Shown here one piece after another: positions 1-11,957 of a stretch of 64,000 nucleotides of DNA (position 1 is its first letter; every line of letters starts with the position of its first letter). Origin of the DNA: Fonsecaea monophora (lineage: Eukaryota > Ascomycota > Eurotiomycetes > Chaetothyriales > Herpotrichiellaceae); the NCBI RefSeq assembly GCF_001642475.1, contig NW_019173968.1:1-64000 (forward strand), written 5' to 3'. The notes beneath the pieces were generated by a model. It made no database searches and was not told where the DNA came from. It worked only from the letters and a program-made list of their open reading frames with translations. The translations under genes were made by a program, and so were the position numbers.

Positions 1-833
1 GGGGTCCATTCGCGACTTGGCTGCCGTCACACGTTTTGGAAAGAATTTCGTTCACATGCTTGTCAAGTCCTTCAGGGAGTTTGAGAAAGCCTACACTACC
101 TAGGTGCTGAGGAGCCGGCACTAAACGTGGTTTGAACAAGCTTTGTCACAACGCCAGGAGAGCGTCCTCCTTTTGCATCCTTCTTCATGCCCCGCGGTTC
201 GCTTTGCAGAGTCGCATTGAGGAGCTAGATTGGTAACTAACAACTACAAGAATCTTTCAACGAGGCTTGGTCTGGTCCAACAGATGGGAAGAAAGAAGAA
301 GAAACCGGTATCTTTTTTTTGGCAATTTTCGGGATGTGTGCCGAGGTGGTAAGCGAGACTAGCGGGAGCTAGTAGGCGCTAACTCCGCTAATGTTCCGTA
401 TCCGCATGTGCTTCACTCATGCGGTAAGCCATGCGAAAAATGAAGAGGAACAGCAGCCAATGAAATAACGTTCTGGGTTCGAATCTTTGGAGGTTTAGGT
501 AGAAGATTCTTTGCATCTCAGGTACGAGGTGCACAGCATCATCTCAATAAGCGAGACAATGTCGCAACAGTGCCTACATATGTCAGCCTCAACCTCGGTG
601 CCACCGTGCCGCGTTCGTATTGCGTGGATATGTCAGTTGACATGCTCAGCATCGTGCCCAGTGCACGGAGTATATTTCAGTGGACGATGCCCTTCATAAT
701 CATGGGTCCAGATTGGTCCTCACTCCAGTCGTGGCGCCTTGGACAACCCTCTCTGCATTGAATTTTGTTCAGCAGACAATGGTTGCCTGATACATGAGCC
801 GTCACACAGGGAGAATCATCCTAATAACACACA
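1..833. other. Upstream region, no gene seen
   Basis: Only short, low-quality reading frames occur. A stretch near 340-490 has a D-arm-like start and a GTTCGAAT string, but it does not fold as a tRNA (see rejected items). The 3' part is presumably the promoter and 5' UTR of the ABC transporter beginning at 834. Confidence 0.4.
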
Positions 834-3800
834 ATGGAACGTCAAACCAGCCATGCATCAAGCACCGAAGAAGCATACCGGGATGTTTATGAAGCAGCGA
901 TTCATGATAGATTTCGGGATGGAATCCAAGCCCTTGCTCGGCGGAAACGGCCTGGCCGCCGTCATAGAGCCCTTCACATCGAGGACCAGGATCCCGAATT
1001 GACAAGAATCGCAACCAATATATCCAGGGACATTGGAATCACACCAAAGGCTCTCGCCGACGTTGATCCACGCCTTGACCCCGAAAATGAGGAGTTTGAC
1101 TTTCGTTTCTGGGCCTCCACCATCGTTCAGATGATCAGAGAAGACGGTATCCAGAGAGCCAATGTTGGTGTTTGCTTCAAGTCTCTCACCGTGTGTGGCA
1201 CAGGCTCGAGTCTCACTCTACAACCTACTGTCGCAAGCCCATGGCTGACTCTTGCTCGGATGCCCATGCTGCTCTCCAGACACAAACAAGAGCCTAAAGT
1301 GATCCTCCACACTTTGAATGGCTGCGTGAAAAGCGGTGAAATGCTGCTCGTATTGGGCAGGCCTGGCAGTGGGTGTACAACATTTCTGAAATCGATATCA
1401 GGTCAACTGGGTGGCTTGACAAGAACATCCGAATCTGTGGTCCACTATGATGGAATTGCACAGGATCTTTTTACCAAGAATTTCAGAGGAAAAGCGCTCT
1501 ACAATCAGGAAAATGATGAACACTTCCCGCATTTGACCGTGGGACAAACACTGCATTTTGCCGCACAGGCGCAGACTCCAGAAACTCGAATTCAGGGGAT
1601 CGATCGAGCAACACAAGCCAATCACATGGTGGAAGTCATGTTACGCATTTTCAGGCTCTCCGCTGTCCGACACACCAAAGTCGGCAACGACACCGTTCGC
1701 GGCGTCAGTGGAGGCGAAAGAAAGCGTGTGAGCATCGCGGAAATGGCCCTCGCGCGCTCACTACTTGCTGTCTGGGACAATGCTACCCGAGGTCTGGATT
1801 CTGCTACGGCATTGGAGTTTGTACGGTCCCTGCGCACTCTGGCTGATGTTGCCGGAGTTACCCAAGCTGTCGCACTTTATCAGGCTAGCCAGAACATCTA
1901 TGATGTCTTTGACAAGGTTATGATACTGTACGAAGGACGACAGATATTCTTCGGCCCAGCGGATTCCGCGCGCTCCTATTTTGAGAAGATGGGCTGGTAT
2001 TGTCCTCCGCGTCAGACAACCCCAGACTTCCTAACCTCCGTTACCAATCCATCGGAACGGCAAATCCGTGTGAATTGCACCGACAAGGTACCTCGAACTG
2101 CCGTTGAGTTTGAACAATACTGGCTTAAGTCGGAAGAGTACCACGCCTGTATGGTCGAGATCGTCCAGTACGAGGAGGATGCAACAGACAACGGCCGCCT
2201 CCAAGCACTCCGGGCCGCACATCACGCTGCACAGGCCCATCACACTCGTAACTCGTCTCCGTTTCTCATCTCCGTGTGGATGCAGGTCCGGCTATGTATG
2301 AAGAGATCCTGCCAGTTATTGTCGAACGACAGAACCTCCACGATAACACTGGCGATGGGGCGAATCATTCTTGCCTTGATTATCGGCAGCATCTTCTTTG
2401 ATCCACCCAACACCACAGAGAGCCTTCAGTCCAGAGGGTCGGTGCTATTTCTTGCCACCTTGATAAATGCGCTGATGGCCGTCACCGAGATTGGAGCGCT
2501 GTTCGGCAAAAGAGGTGTTATTCAGAAACAGAACACCTTCGCATTCTGCCACCCGTTCGCAGATGCACTCGCATCGTTCATTGTCGATATCCCTGTCAAG
2601 TTCGTCATCTCGACCTTATTCAACTTGGTCTTCTATTTCATGTCTGGACTCCGACCCGATGCTTCGAGCTTCTTTACCTTCCTGCTCTTCAACTTCGTTT
2701 GCACACTGGTTATGTCAACCATATTCCGCAGCATTGGCGCCGCCTCGAAACAGCTTGCCCAAGCTTACGCAATCGCCGGTGTTGGTGTCCTCATGATGGT
2801 CATATACACGGGTTTCACGCTTCAGACCTCATACATGCACCCTTGGTTCCGCTGGATCAACTACATCAACCCGATCGCCTACATATTTGAAGCACTGCTT
2901 GTCAACGAAGTCCACGATCGAGAGTTCCCCTGCGCTCCACAAAGCCTTGTCCCTCCCTATGCTCGAGGGGCATCCAACTTTGCTTGCGCCGTCATCGGAG
3001 CCAAGCCTGACCAGCGTATCGTTGCTGGAGATTCGTGGGTACAGTCCGGCTACCAATATAGTTACTCCCATATATGGCGAAATCTCGGGATTGCGTTCGC
3101 CTATATGGTGTTCTTTCTCGCGTTCTACCTCATTGCCACAGAAATCAGGTCGACCGTCAATGCTCAACCACAACGACTCGTCTTCCTCAATTACAAAGCA
3201 GCACAGAGCCTGAAGCCAGAGGAAGGAGACATCGAGGGAAACGCGACCAGCGACCAAGAAAACCCCTCTCCAGCCCTCTTTAGCTCAAGGGATGCTGCGT
3301 CCATCTCAGAGGCAGGATGCACGAGTATCGTCAGGCCGTCGAATAAAAAGGAACGTGGACAAAAAGGAACACTGTCCTGGAAAGACCTGACGCTGGACAT
3401 TACAGTTCAAGGCAAGAGCAGACGTCTTCTGGACAACGTCAACGGTTGGGTCAAACCCGGTATAATGACTTGCCTGATGGGAGTCTCAGGTGCTGGAAAG
3501 ACAACTTTACTCGACACACTTGCACAGCGTCACAACACCGTCGGGAATGTCTCCGGTACAATCAAGGTAGACGGCATGCCACTGAAGCCTTCATTCCAGC
3601 GAAAGACAGGATATATCCAACAGCAAGATCTACATTTGCCGTCCAGCACAGTCCGCGAAGCTTTGCGTTTCTCGGCGCTTTTGCGCCAACCTGCCTCGGT
3701 GCCGAAGAAGGAGAAATTCGCGTATGTCGAGAAGGTCATCGAAGTGCTCAAAATGGAACACTTCAGCGATGCAGTGGTCGGTCAACCAGGCGAGGGCCTA

Positions 3801-5442
3801 AACATCGAACAGCGAAAACTCTTGACAATCGGTGTCGAACTAGCTGCCAAACCGTCAATCCTCTTCCTAGATGAGCCCACTTCGGGTCTTGACTCGCAGA
3901 GCTCATGGACGATCGTGTCGCTCTTGAGAAGGCTGGCAGATGACGGCCAGGCGATCCTCGCTACCATCCATCAGCCGTCGGCTATGCTCTTCCAGCAGTT
4001 TGATTCCATCCTCCTGCTCGCCAGAGGCGGCTGCACCACTTACTTCGGACCGCTGGGTACGGATTGCCAGACGCTGACTCGTTATTTTGAGGGACATGGG
4101 GCTCGAGCTTGCGGAGTAGCGGAAAACCCTGCAGAGTATATCTTGGATGTCATAGGCAATGCTTCCCACGACTGGCCCCAGGTTTGGAAATCAAGCCCCG
4201 AGTTTTCCACTGTCAAGGCCAGCGTCTGCAACACGTCGCCAGGTTCCTCCTACCAGGAGCTCGATGCTGATGACCGCCGACAGTTTGCTGCCTCTTTTGC
4301 CATGCAATTCCAATGTGTGATGCAACGACTCTTTCAAAACTACTGGCGAAGTCCCGGCTACATCTACGCCAAGCTGCAGTTCGCGCTTCTCTCCTCTCTC
4401 TTCATCGGATTCACTTTTTATCTGCAAAATGCTTCGGCGACCGGCATGCAAAATGTGATCTTTGCCATCTATATGCTCAACGCCACATTCTCATCCGTGG
4501 CCAACCAGGTATGGTGCTTTAATTGACCGGACGTTTCGTGGTTGCTAACTCAATTCCCAGATCATGTCCAGGTTCCTCCCACAACGGGCACTGTTTGAAG
4601 TCCGCGAGTCTCCATCAAAAATGTACAGCTGGCCGGTGTTCTTGCTAGCGAATATCCTAGTGGAAATACCCTATCAAATCTGCCTCTCGGTGGTCGTATG
4701 GGCGTGCTGGTTCTTCCCGATCTTTGGACTTGACAATGACTCAACGACTCGTGCGCTAATGTGGGGATTCTGTCTGCAATTCTTGCTCTTCGGATCTACC
4801 TGGGCACAAATGCTCATTTTCACGATGCCGAGCACCGAGACGGCTGGCGCCCTGTCAACCATTCTGTTTACGCTGAATCTGCAGTTCAACGGTGTGCTCC
4901 AACCGCCATCCGCGCTCCCAGGGTTCTGGATCTTCATGTATCGCGTCAGTCCCTTCACCTACCTGATCGGTGGCTGGGCTGGAACGGGCTTGGCCAACAG
5001 AGCGGTCGTCTGCGCCAAGAATGAATTGGCGGTCTTCGATCCTCCAACTGGACAAACTTGTGGCCAATATCTCTCTGCCTACCTCGACGGTGGCGCGCCA
5101 GGATCGCTGCTCAATCCGTCCGCCACGGCAAGCTGCGAGTATTGCTCGATCAGAAACGCCAACCAATTCCTCGAACAGTCGTGGATCCACCCCTCGGACA
5201 ATTATCGGAACTTAGGGATAATGTTTGCGTACATTGCCTTCAACATCTTTGCTGCGATCTCACTGTACTACATCTTTAGGGTTAGGGGATTCTCAATCAA
5301 AAGCCTACAGAATCCCAAGGCAAAGAGACATGTGGCTGAAGGGGAGAAAGAGCAGGAAGAGAAGCCTCATCTGAAGCGAGGCTTCTACGTGGGGTTTTAC
5401 TACCATTTGGTGTTAAGTATTTTGAGAAATCTGGTTCGGTAG
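834..5442 (+). CDS. PDR-type (ABCG) multidrug ABC transporter
   Basis: Full-size plasma-membrane drug exporter of the fungal pleiotropic drug resistance family, arranged NBD-TMD-NBD-TMD. Exons 834-4508 and 4561-5442 give 1518 aa, the usual family length; the 52-nt intron is in phase 0. NBD1 has the PDR-typical degenerate Walker A GRPGSGCTT near residue 175, with Cys in place of Lys, then VSGGERKRVS and WDNATRGLDS. NBD2 has a canonical Walker A GVSGAGKTT near residue 883, the degenerate signature EQRKLLTIG, and LFLDEPTSGLDS near 1010. Hydrophobic blocks follow each NBD. ATP hydrolysis drives efflux of hydrophobic compounds in this family; the substrate here is unknown. The start at 834 gives the full family N-terminus. 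It lies about 16 kb from the metabolic region, so a link to it is not supported. Confidence 0.95.
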
Positions 5443-8318
5443 ACTTTTATGTTCGGTTTGGGGTCGGGCACAGACAGGGCGAGGTTTTGGGTAGACAATA
5501 GTCTAATTAATGCGTTTTCCTTGTGATTTGGACAGACTGTTCTCTGGCAGTGATAGGGAGAGAGGGTGAAATCCTAAACCCTGACTACCAAGAGCATGAC
5601 GACCGAGAGGCCTACAGATTTACGGCCACAGCTGGATATTCTCCAAGCCATTTCAGAGGGCTTTTTCTGGTTCCACAAGATAAGGCATGGCAGGACCGGT
5701 TTTGCCACCATCTCTTGAGAGAAGAAAAATTGTGGTAACCCTAGGCATCTCTTCGGTTGTTGTAGTAATGCATTCATCAACATGATCACAGTTAGGCATC
5801 GACCAGGAGTGCAGGTAGATCGGAGAGGCGACAGTGTTCTACCCTGTGTCAAAACTTGGCTCGAAGTCAGCACTAATATCTCGAATGTAGCCCTGACCAT
5901 TTGATCCTGTGCTCAGCAAAGATCATTGGGACGTTTGTACGTGGTTCTGTGGGAGGCGTTCTTTGGTGGCCTTGACCGGCAGTTGTAGTGCACCTCCTCG
6001 TATGCTGGCATTGACCTCGCCAAGCTAGGGTGCTAGGTTCGACCGTCAATATGAAAAAAATGGCGATCGGCAACCGTGGCGCACATCGAGGAGATTGTAG
6101 ACCATGCAACATGTTTGAGAAGAAGGAAGAGGAGCGTGTTTAGGGGAGTTGGCGAATGCGCGCCTGATGGGCCTGGTGAGCCTCATCTGCCGCACCCGCT
6201 GCGGGGCCTGGACCGGCAACGACAGCAACGACAACAATCGTTATGGCGGCCTCTCCATAACCTACGTCGATCCCTCAGTTATGGTCTTGTCGACTACGCG
6301 AAATTTTGAAGAGCTGGCCCCGGCCCCCAGCTAAATCCGTCCGCTCGAGCTGAATCCGACTTTCAGCGCCGCCATTGGGCTTAGATGCTTTTTGTCTTAG
6401 GGGCTTCTTTTGGTTAGTAATTGCAGCCGTCTCACACAATTGCCATAAACATCTTCTCACTGATTGCTATTTGAGCAAGTGATCAGAGCACGTACACCAC
6501 TAACGACCCGCACGGTCTAAACTGAGGCCTTAAGAGCATTCCTACGGCCTAAGAACGGTTAAGACGATATGGCAGGTCAAGGTAACCTAAGCGTTAGCAC
6601 TTTCCATGTCAGGCCAACTACCCTTTCCAGAACTCCTGTCGTTTACGGCCATCTGGTAGGGATACGATGTTGTGTGCAGGTAATGGGATGTCGACGATGT
6701 ATGAAGAGCACATAAGGCGAGCATTCCGTCTCTGGATGTCTGATGGAAAGATGTCAGAGCACATCGAGTTTCTCCTCCCTCTCTAGCTTTAGCAGGCACA
6801 AGTTCTGGACAGTATGTTCACAGCCTATCATAACTTCACACTCACCATGTCTCTGCGTAACACAGTCAAAGACCTTCGGCGAAGTCTCCCGAGCCACACA
6901 GCTTCATCTCCTAGCTCGTACCTCGAGACAGAAATCATAGAGCACCTCAGGGCATGTCCAGCATATGAAGCCCCGACATCCTCGCACATACAACCCATGA
7001 ACTCGGACTCATCACGCAGCTTCGTCGAGTGTACACTCGACTCGGAGCTAGCATCGGGAGATGCTCCTCCACCATACATGAAGCTCTCCAACGGGAACAG
7101 AAAGCCCGAATACTCGATATCCGACCCTGCCCGGACCGCAGATGCGAAGCGATCTCGAAGCGATGGTGCATTGTGTCTCCGGTGCAATGCACGCAAGGCC
7201 AGGGCATGGTATCTCCGGCAGACGGCGCGCACAAGCCCGTAGACGGGGCGGTTTCTAAGATCATGGGAAAGGACAACGTGGTCAGAATATGTGTATCGAA
7301 GGCAACTTAAGTTCGGTGTATGAGGATGGCGTCGGGGAAGGGTCTAGGCAATCACAGTGTTATTCATGGCGATCATGACCGCCTGATTTCCATATGGCGT
7401 CGACGCGTACTCGTAGTCGCAATATGAACCTACTCAGTTCCTCAGTCGAGCTTGGGTCTTCAGGATAACGCCTGCTTGTCCTCATTCCCCTAGGTGTAGT
7501 AGCAGTAGTCCACCCTGGAAGGGCAATTGTTGTAGCATCCGCACATCCGATGTCAAACCATGGCACAGTACCGAGTTCTCGCTACGCTGGTACACAGAAA
7601 CACATTTCGCGCCGTCGCGTCACCGTTTGGGCTCGGGTGCGCGGAGTTGGGTGTCGTAAGTGATACCCACCAGCTGGACGATGGCTGATATTGTCCTATC
7701 CCAATTATGTCTCTCTCCGACGGGTACTACTCTGTGCCGACGTCGCACAAAAGGGCTTTGTATTGCGTGTAAGTGAGGTCATTTTTTGGTTGTTAATTCA
7801 AGGCGGTTGGTTGGAGGTTTAACCGACTTGACCAGCTCCAACAGCCGCGGAGAAGTAAAAAGCAGATACTGAACCATCGTTGGGGCGAGAGATGGAGTAA
7901 TAATACATCAGGACCAGGCAAGGATTGAAAAGGACCACTGACCGCTTCCCAAGCCGCCACCACTCGCCGCATGGCCGTGACTGTGAGTCCACTCCTTTGC
8001 AGGAGAATTGCCCACGATCCCACTTCCGCATGCCAGGTACAGGACCAGCAGTTGGGGCTGGCGGTGTTATTTCAGAAAGCAATGGAAATAAGCGAGGGCA
8101 GGCGAACTGCGGGAAGCGGCCTCGGGGCTGCTCTCTGGGACGATCGGGGAGGCTTTCGATATCACTTACTTCCCGCGGAAATGATAAGCTCCATTCTCTA
8201 TCGTCCCCAGTGGTAGAAAGTGATATAAGATAACAGAATCTTTATGCCCCGAAGACGAGTGACATGCCCCTCACTCACTCATTTTGAAACATCGACGACG
8301 ACGAGGGAAAAGAAAGAG
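5443..8318. other. 2.9-kb intergenic stretch without a convincing gene
   Basis: Frames on both strands are short, overlapping and of unnatural composition, and none resembles a known family. One plus-strand frame at 6814-7242 is listed separately at low confidence. The last part, about 7900-8318, is probably the promoter and 5' UTR of the protoglobin-like gene. Confidence 0.5.
6814..7242 (+). CDS. Possible small hypothetical protein (weak)
   Basis: A 142-codon ATG frame, not recognised. Ser-, Pro- and Arg-rich, without signal peptide or membrane segment. Near the C-terminus it contains a CLRC pair followed by basic residues (CLRCNARKAR), which could be chance. The opposite strand has a frame of similar length over the same bases, so length is not evidence of coding. 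No clear splice sites extend it. Kept only because it is the best frame in a long gene-poor stretch. Confidence 0.18.
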   Translation: MFTAYHNFTLTMSLRNTVKDLRRSLPSHTASSPSSYLETEIIEHLRACPAYEAPTSSHIQPMNSDSSRSFVECTLDSELASGDAPPPYMKLSNGNRKPEYSISDPARTADAKRSRSDGALCLRCNARKARAWYLRQTARTSP

Positions 8319-9062
8319 ATGGAGCACATCGATGGGAATGTTATCAATCGCGATCTCACTGCTCGCATGAAATACATTCAGTCCTTCCTTGGTTGGGACG
8401 CAGCGAACGATGGGAAGCTCATTGAAGCATGCAAACCGGTGCTTGCTCCCATTGTCACCAATGTCGTCGACGCCGTCTACGACCAACTGCTCCAATACGA
8501 CATCACGGCCGCGTCTTTCGCTCCTAAACAGTCACAAGAGGGAGGAGCCACTGTGGACGCCAGCGTTGGCGACCTTCACGCTGGTCACGAAAATATCAAA
8601 TACCGAAAGGACTTTTTGAAGGGGTACTTGGTCAGACTGGTCTCGAACCACGACTGGTCCCCCAAGAGCAAGTTTTGGGAGTACATTGACATGGTGGGCA
8701 AAGTCCACACGGGCTCGATGGATTCTGGCTTGAAACACCGCAAGAATAGACCTGCACTGTTTGTCGAATACCGCGAGATCAACCTCTTACTGGGCTGGGT
8801 CGAAAACGCCGTTACCGACATTGTTATGGGTGTCGAGGGATTGGAGCTGCAGACAAAGGTGGAGATTCTGAAAGCCTTGAACAAGTTCTGGTGGATCCAG
8901 AACGATCTCTTTGCGAGGCACTATATCCCAGGTCTGAGGGAATCGCGGACACAAGACGCAGAGCGTCCGCTGACCTGGATTGACAAGTTGAAGGCTGATC
9001 CAGTATTTCCAATTGTCTCTGCGCTGGTGCTTCTGGCCGTTATTTTTGGCTGGAAGTTTTGA
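8319..9062 (+). CDS. Protoglobin-like (globin-sensor fold) protein with C-terminal membrane anchor
   Basis: A 247-aa intronless protein resembling fungal members of the protoglobin / globin-sensor family, which bind heme. The pattern includes RMKYIQSFLGWDAAND near residues 17-31 and the F-helix-like VGKVHTGSMDSG, whose His130 is the expected proximal heme ligand. After the globin fold comes a single hydrophobic C-terminal segment, about residues 229-246, ending four residues past its core, so the protein is probably tail-anchored with the globin facing the cytosol. The ATG at 8319 is preferred over the in-frame ATG at 8244 because it starts just before the conserved domain and the 25 extra residues look like leader sequence. 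Gas sensing or redox chemistry is an inference from the fold. Confidence 0.82.
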   Translation: MEHIDGNVINRDLTARMKYIQSFLGWDAANDGKLIEACKPVLAPIVTNVVDAVYDQLLQYDITAASFAPKQSQEGGATVDASVGDLHAGHENIKYRKDFLKGYLVRLVSNHDWSPKSKFWEYIDMVGKVHTGSMDSGLKHRKNRPALFVEYREINLLLGWVENAVTDIVMGVEGLELQTKVEILKALNKFWWIQNDLFARHYIPGLRESRTQDAERPLTWIDKLKADPVFPIVSALVLLAVIFGWKF

Positions 9063-9546
9063 GGAAATTCTATAGAGCGACACTCTGGGCGTTCTACTCG
9101 CTTGACAGATCTCATTGAAAAGTACCTGCGAGAGAGAGAGGAGAGTCGCCCGGAATAGATGGTCGCGAAAAGGATGTATACTGGCAGGACTAGACCAAGG
9201 CAATATGTAGATCGCAACTAATGGTAGAATGCGCCTGGGATGACGCTTATAGATACCTAAGTATGCTCAGACCTAGACATGGACTCTGGAGAGACTTACC
9301 GAAAAACACCAATAATGAATGATGAATCCAAAGTTTCATAGACAAGCGCAGCATTCGACGGGTTTTGGGGCCTCGCCGTAGCCAAGCCTCGCCTGCGAAC
9401 AATTTCGCAGGCGGAGTTCCATCTGTCAATTATTTTGGCGTGTCGCTGAAAAGCAGAACAACTGCAATTCCATCCTGCACACTTACTAACCACTCACGAA
9501 CACCTGCATAACATCCCTTCGACCTTCCAGCTTCATCTCAGGCGAC
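9063..9546. other. Intergenic, nothing seen
   Basis: 3' flank of the protoglobin-like gene and 5' flank of the mL54 gene. No frame or repeat of note. Confidence 0.4.
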
Positions 9547-10292
9547 ATGATCTGTTCGAGCTGTCGGCGGACGTTTCTCACCCGAATTCGCGCCCTCACC
9601 CCCAACACCAATATTTCTCTCTCTTCTATCGGCGGCTTGCGCTCTGCGTCGACAGTCCCTGTAACTCCAAATGCCGCTCCTGTGCCAGCTCCTGCGGCCA
9701 TCTCGATAGACGGACCCAATCCCACTCAATCCTCAAACACATCGGGAATCTCCCAGCCTCTCTCCGAACAGCACACTCCCTCGACGTCAACGGCGAAAAC
9801 CTCGGGCCCAATCTCGACCAAAGACTCAAAGGCCCCGGCAAAGCTAAAGAGTTCGATACCGGGAGGCAAGGAGCTACGCGGTCTGGGCTACACAAAAGCA
9901 AAGCCGAAAGTAATGGCGATGGAGGACGACGAGTATCCTGAGTGGCTGTGGAAGCTGCTGGATGAGAAAAGACTGGGAACTGATGCGGAAAAGGTCGATC
10001 TAGCAGGTACTTACCATTCCTCCATACACTGTTGACCCTTATAAAATTACCGCCTCGCTAACACGTTTCCAAAGCAATGACCAAAAAGCAGCGCCTGCGC
10101 TACGAGAAGAAGCAGGAACGTCTCCTAAAAGACCTACCCAAGGTGATCCCCGTCCACGAACAAAGCAAAGACCTGACTGGTCCTGGCGACGATGCTGTAA
10201 TAAGTTTACAGCGCCGGCAAGAGGTCACCAAGAGCGCAAGGTCTGCGAGACGGAGGAGCATACGGGAAAGCAATTTCTTGAAGTCAATGTAG
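9547..10292 (+). CDS. mrpl37: Mitochondrial large-subunit ribosomal protein mL54 (yeast Mrpl37)
   Basis: Structural protein of the mitochondrial 54S ribosomal subunit. Exons 9547-10006 and 10075-10292 give 225 aa; the 68-nt intron has a GCTAAC branch site and joins ...VDLA to MTKKQRLRYEKK. The N-terminus MICSSCRRTFLTRIRALT is basic and hydroxylated like a mitochondrial presequence, followed by a low-complexity Ser/Thr/Pro linker. The conserved core contains KELRGLGYTKAKP, the family hallmark DDEYPEWLWKLLDEK and the basic second exon. The linker is longer than in yeast, as often in filamentous fungi. Confidence 0.8.
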
Positions 10293-10754
10293 CTTCACAA
10301 AGAGGCTATTGCCCTGTACCATACACAACACGGCACCGTAAAAAGGTGGCTTTTCGCATTCAAGACATCAAAATATACTCAGCGAGTAATTTATTCCATA
10401 TCAGTTGTGAAAACAAGTCCAAAGTGCCATCGGAACTGCCCTGGTATTTGATATCTATGTATGCTATGCGGTCGGTAACCGGTTTGCACCGTCGCCTGGC
10501 GCCTCTCCAACGCCAGGTAATCTGAAACCACGCCTGAAATATTCCCATGCCCTCGTGTGCTTTCTGCAACATCATGTGCGTCCAAGTCATGCAAACAGCT
10601 GGTATCGAAGATTGGTTTTCCGCCAGGGTATCATGATCATTCGGTTCGTCCAATTGCCCATTAGCAGATTGTCCATTCCCATCGTGTCTGTCATTGTCAT
10701 TTCTTGCTCCTCATGATGCATTACCAAACGCCAATCGCAAAAACAAAGCCGTCA
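10293..10754. other. Convergent 3' intergenic region
   Basis: Lies between the 3' ends of the mL54 gene (plus) and the single-pass membrane protein gene (minus). No gene seen; it should hold both 3' UTRs. Confidence 0.4.
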
Positions 10755-11957
10755 CTAGGCGCGTATACTGCTGGCGGCTGAACTCCATCTCAGTCTCCTC
10801 AGCCCAGTCCCGCTCGACCTCACCGATTCTTGTCCACATCCCCCGCCAGGAAGACCCAACTCGCCCTCGATCCTCCCAACCTCTCGGCCCCAAGCGTATC
10901 CTGCACTGAAACTGATGGCCGAGAATACAAGCACCACGCCAGCTGAAATCATCCATGAAGCAAGGGTTGGGCTGATCAGCTCCTCGCCAGTCGCAGTGGC
11001 GGTCGCCTTGGCGCTGGTAGCCCGGACTTTCTTCGCACCGTGTCGATCTTTGCTTGATTCGCGCGATTTACGCTTGGTCTGCTTGTTGGGAGAAGAAGCA
11101 CGTCTCTGTCGTGGCGGATTCACCAATTCTGATTCTGGGACAAGACGCAGAGCAGTCGGTTGCGTCGACGCTCGTTGCTGGGGTGGTCGGACATCAGGAC
11201 CTTTGGGCCGAACGGCTGCGGCACACGAGAGTAAGGTTGTCAGGGATGCCCGCAACGCCGCGTCATGATCCGGCTGGTATGATGACGCCGATGCAGGACG
11301 ATTCCTGGATTGCATTTGACGTTGGTAACTGCGTTGAGTGACTGTGCGGTCGGCACGTGGCTCAGATGCTGCTGCCGCGCCAGGCGGGAAATATGAACCC
11401 GGTGCAGTTCGAGGCTGGGACGAGGGGGGATGTGAGAATGCATTCGGCTGAGGCGTGAATGCTTTGTCTAGGCTGCCAACACCGAGCGCTGTCGAGGTAT
11501 CGTCGTCATCCACTGAGTCGCCTTGACCGATGTCTTCATTGGAGCTGCTCAGGACCCGATCACTTTCGCTCTCACTCTCTTCGTATTCATCCTGGCTACT
11601 TCCGGCAGTGCTCGAAGACCGTGGTTGAGGATGGGGGACACGAGGGAGGGATTGAAGTTGGCGCGATAGCCGCTCGTCCCGGGACTGCAGCTGTAGCCCC
11701 GTAGTGATGATATCATTGTTGATGGATGATAAGGATGCTGTTGAAGCGTGAGAGGAAATTTCCACCCACGAGTCTATAGAAGTGTTAGCGAAATTTCGAA
11801 GTATATGTCGCTGAGAGCAGGCCTCACCTTCGGAGCGTATGCCTCGGACGCTCGCATTAACCTGGGGTCCTGGATGAGATTCAGATGTCCAGGAAGTGCG
11901 AGGTTCTCCTCGCTCGCTCCTGAGGGACGCGAATGGCTCTGCTTGGGACGGCCTCAT
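10755..11957 (-). CDS. Conserved fungal single-pass membrane protein, function unknown
   Basis: Minimal model: exons 11828-11957 and 10755-11773, 382 aa, joined across a 54-nt intron (GTGAGG ... GCTAAC ... TATAG) that is a multiple of three and would read through as coding if retained. Splicing creates SEDSWVEISSHASTASLSS, which resembles a motif I recall from uncharacterised Eurotiomycete proteins. The middle is disordered and rich in Ser, Asp and Glu, then basic (KQTKRKSRESSKDRHGAKK). One hydrophobic segment, about WMISAGVVLVFSAISFSAGYAWG, lies near the C-terminus. The start is uncertain: coding-like sequence in frame continues upstream to about 12092 and perhaps 12222-12345 (see findings). 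No enzymatic motif is visible; tethering at a membrane is only an inference. Confidence 0.7.
   Translation of the reverse strand: MRPSQAEPFASLRSERGEPRTSWTSESHPGPQVNASVRGIRSEGEACSQRHILRNFANTSIDSWVEISSHASTASLSSINNDIITTGLQLQSRDERLSRQLQSLPRVPHPQPRSSSTAGSSQDEYEESESESDRVLSSSNEDIGQGDSVDDDDTSTALGVGSLDKAFTPQPNAFSHPPSSQPRTAPGSYFPPGAAAASEPRADRTVTQRSYQRQMQSRNRPASASSYQPDHDAALRASLTTLLSCAAAVRPKGPDVRPPQQRASTQPTALRLVPESELVNPPRQRRASSPNKQTKRKSRESSKDRHGAKKVRATSAKATATATGEELISPTLASWMISAGVVLVFSAISFSAGYAWGREVGRIEGELGLPGGGCGQESVRSSGTGLRRLRWSSAASSIRA

Noticed and set aside
335..490. tRNA-like stretch (GCCGAGGTGGTAAGC and a later GTTCGAAT)
   Set aside because: The anticodon-arm candidate has a loop of the wrong size, the T-arm stem does not pair and the acceptor ends do not match over a sensible length.
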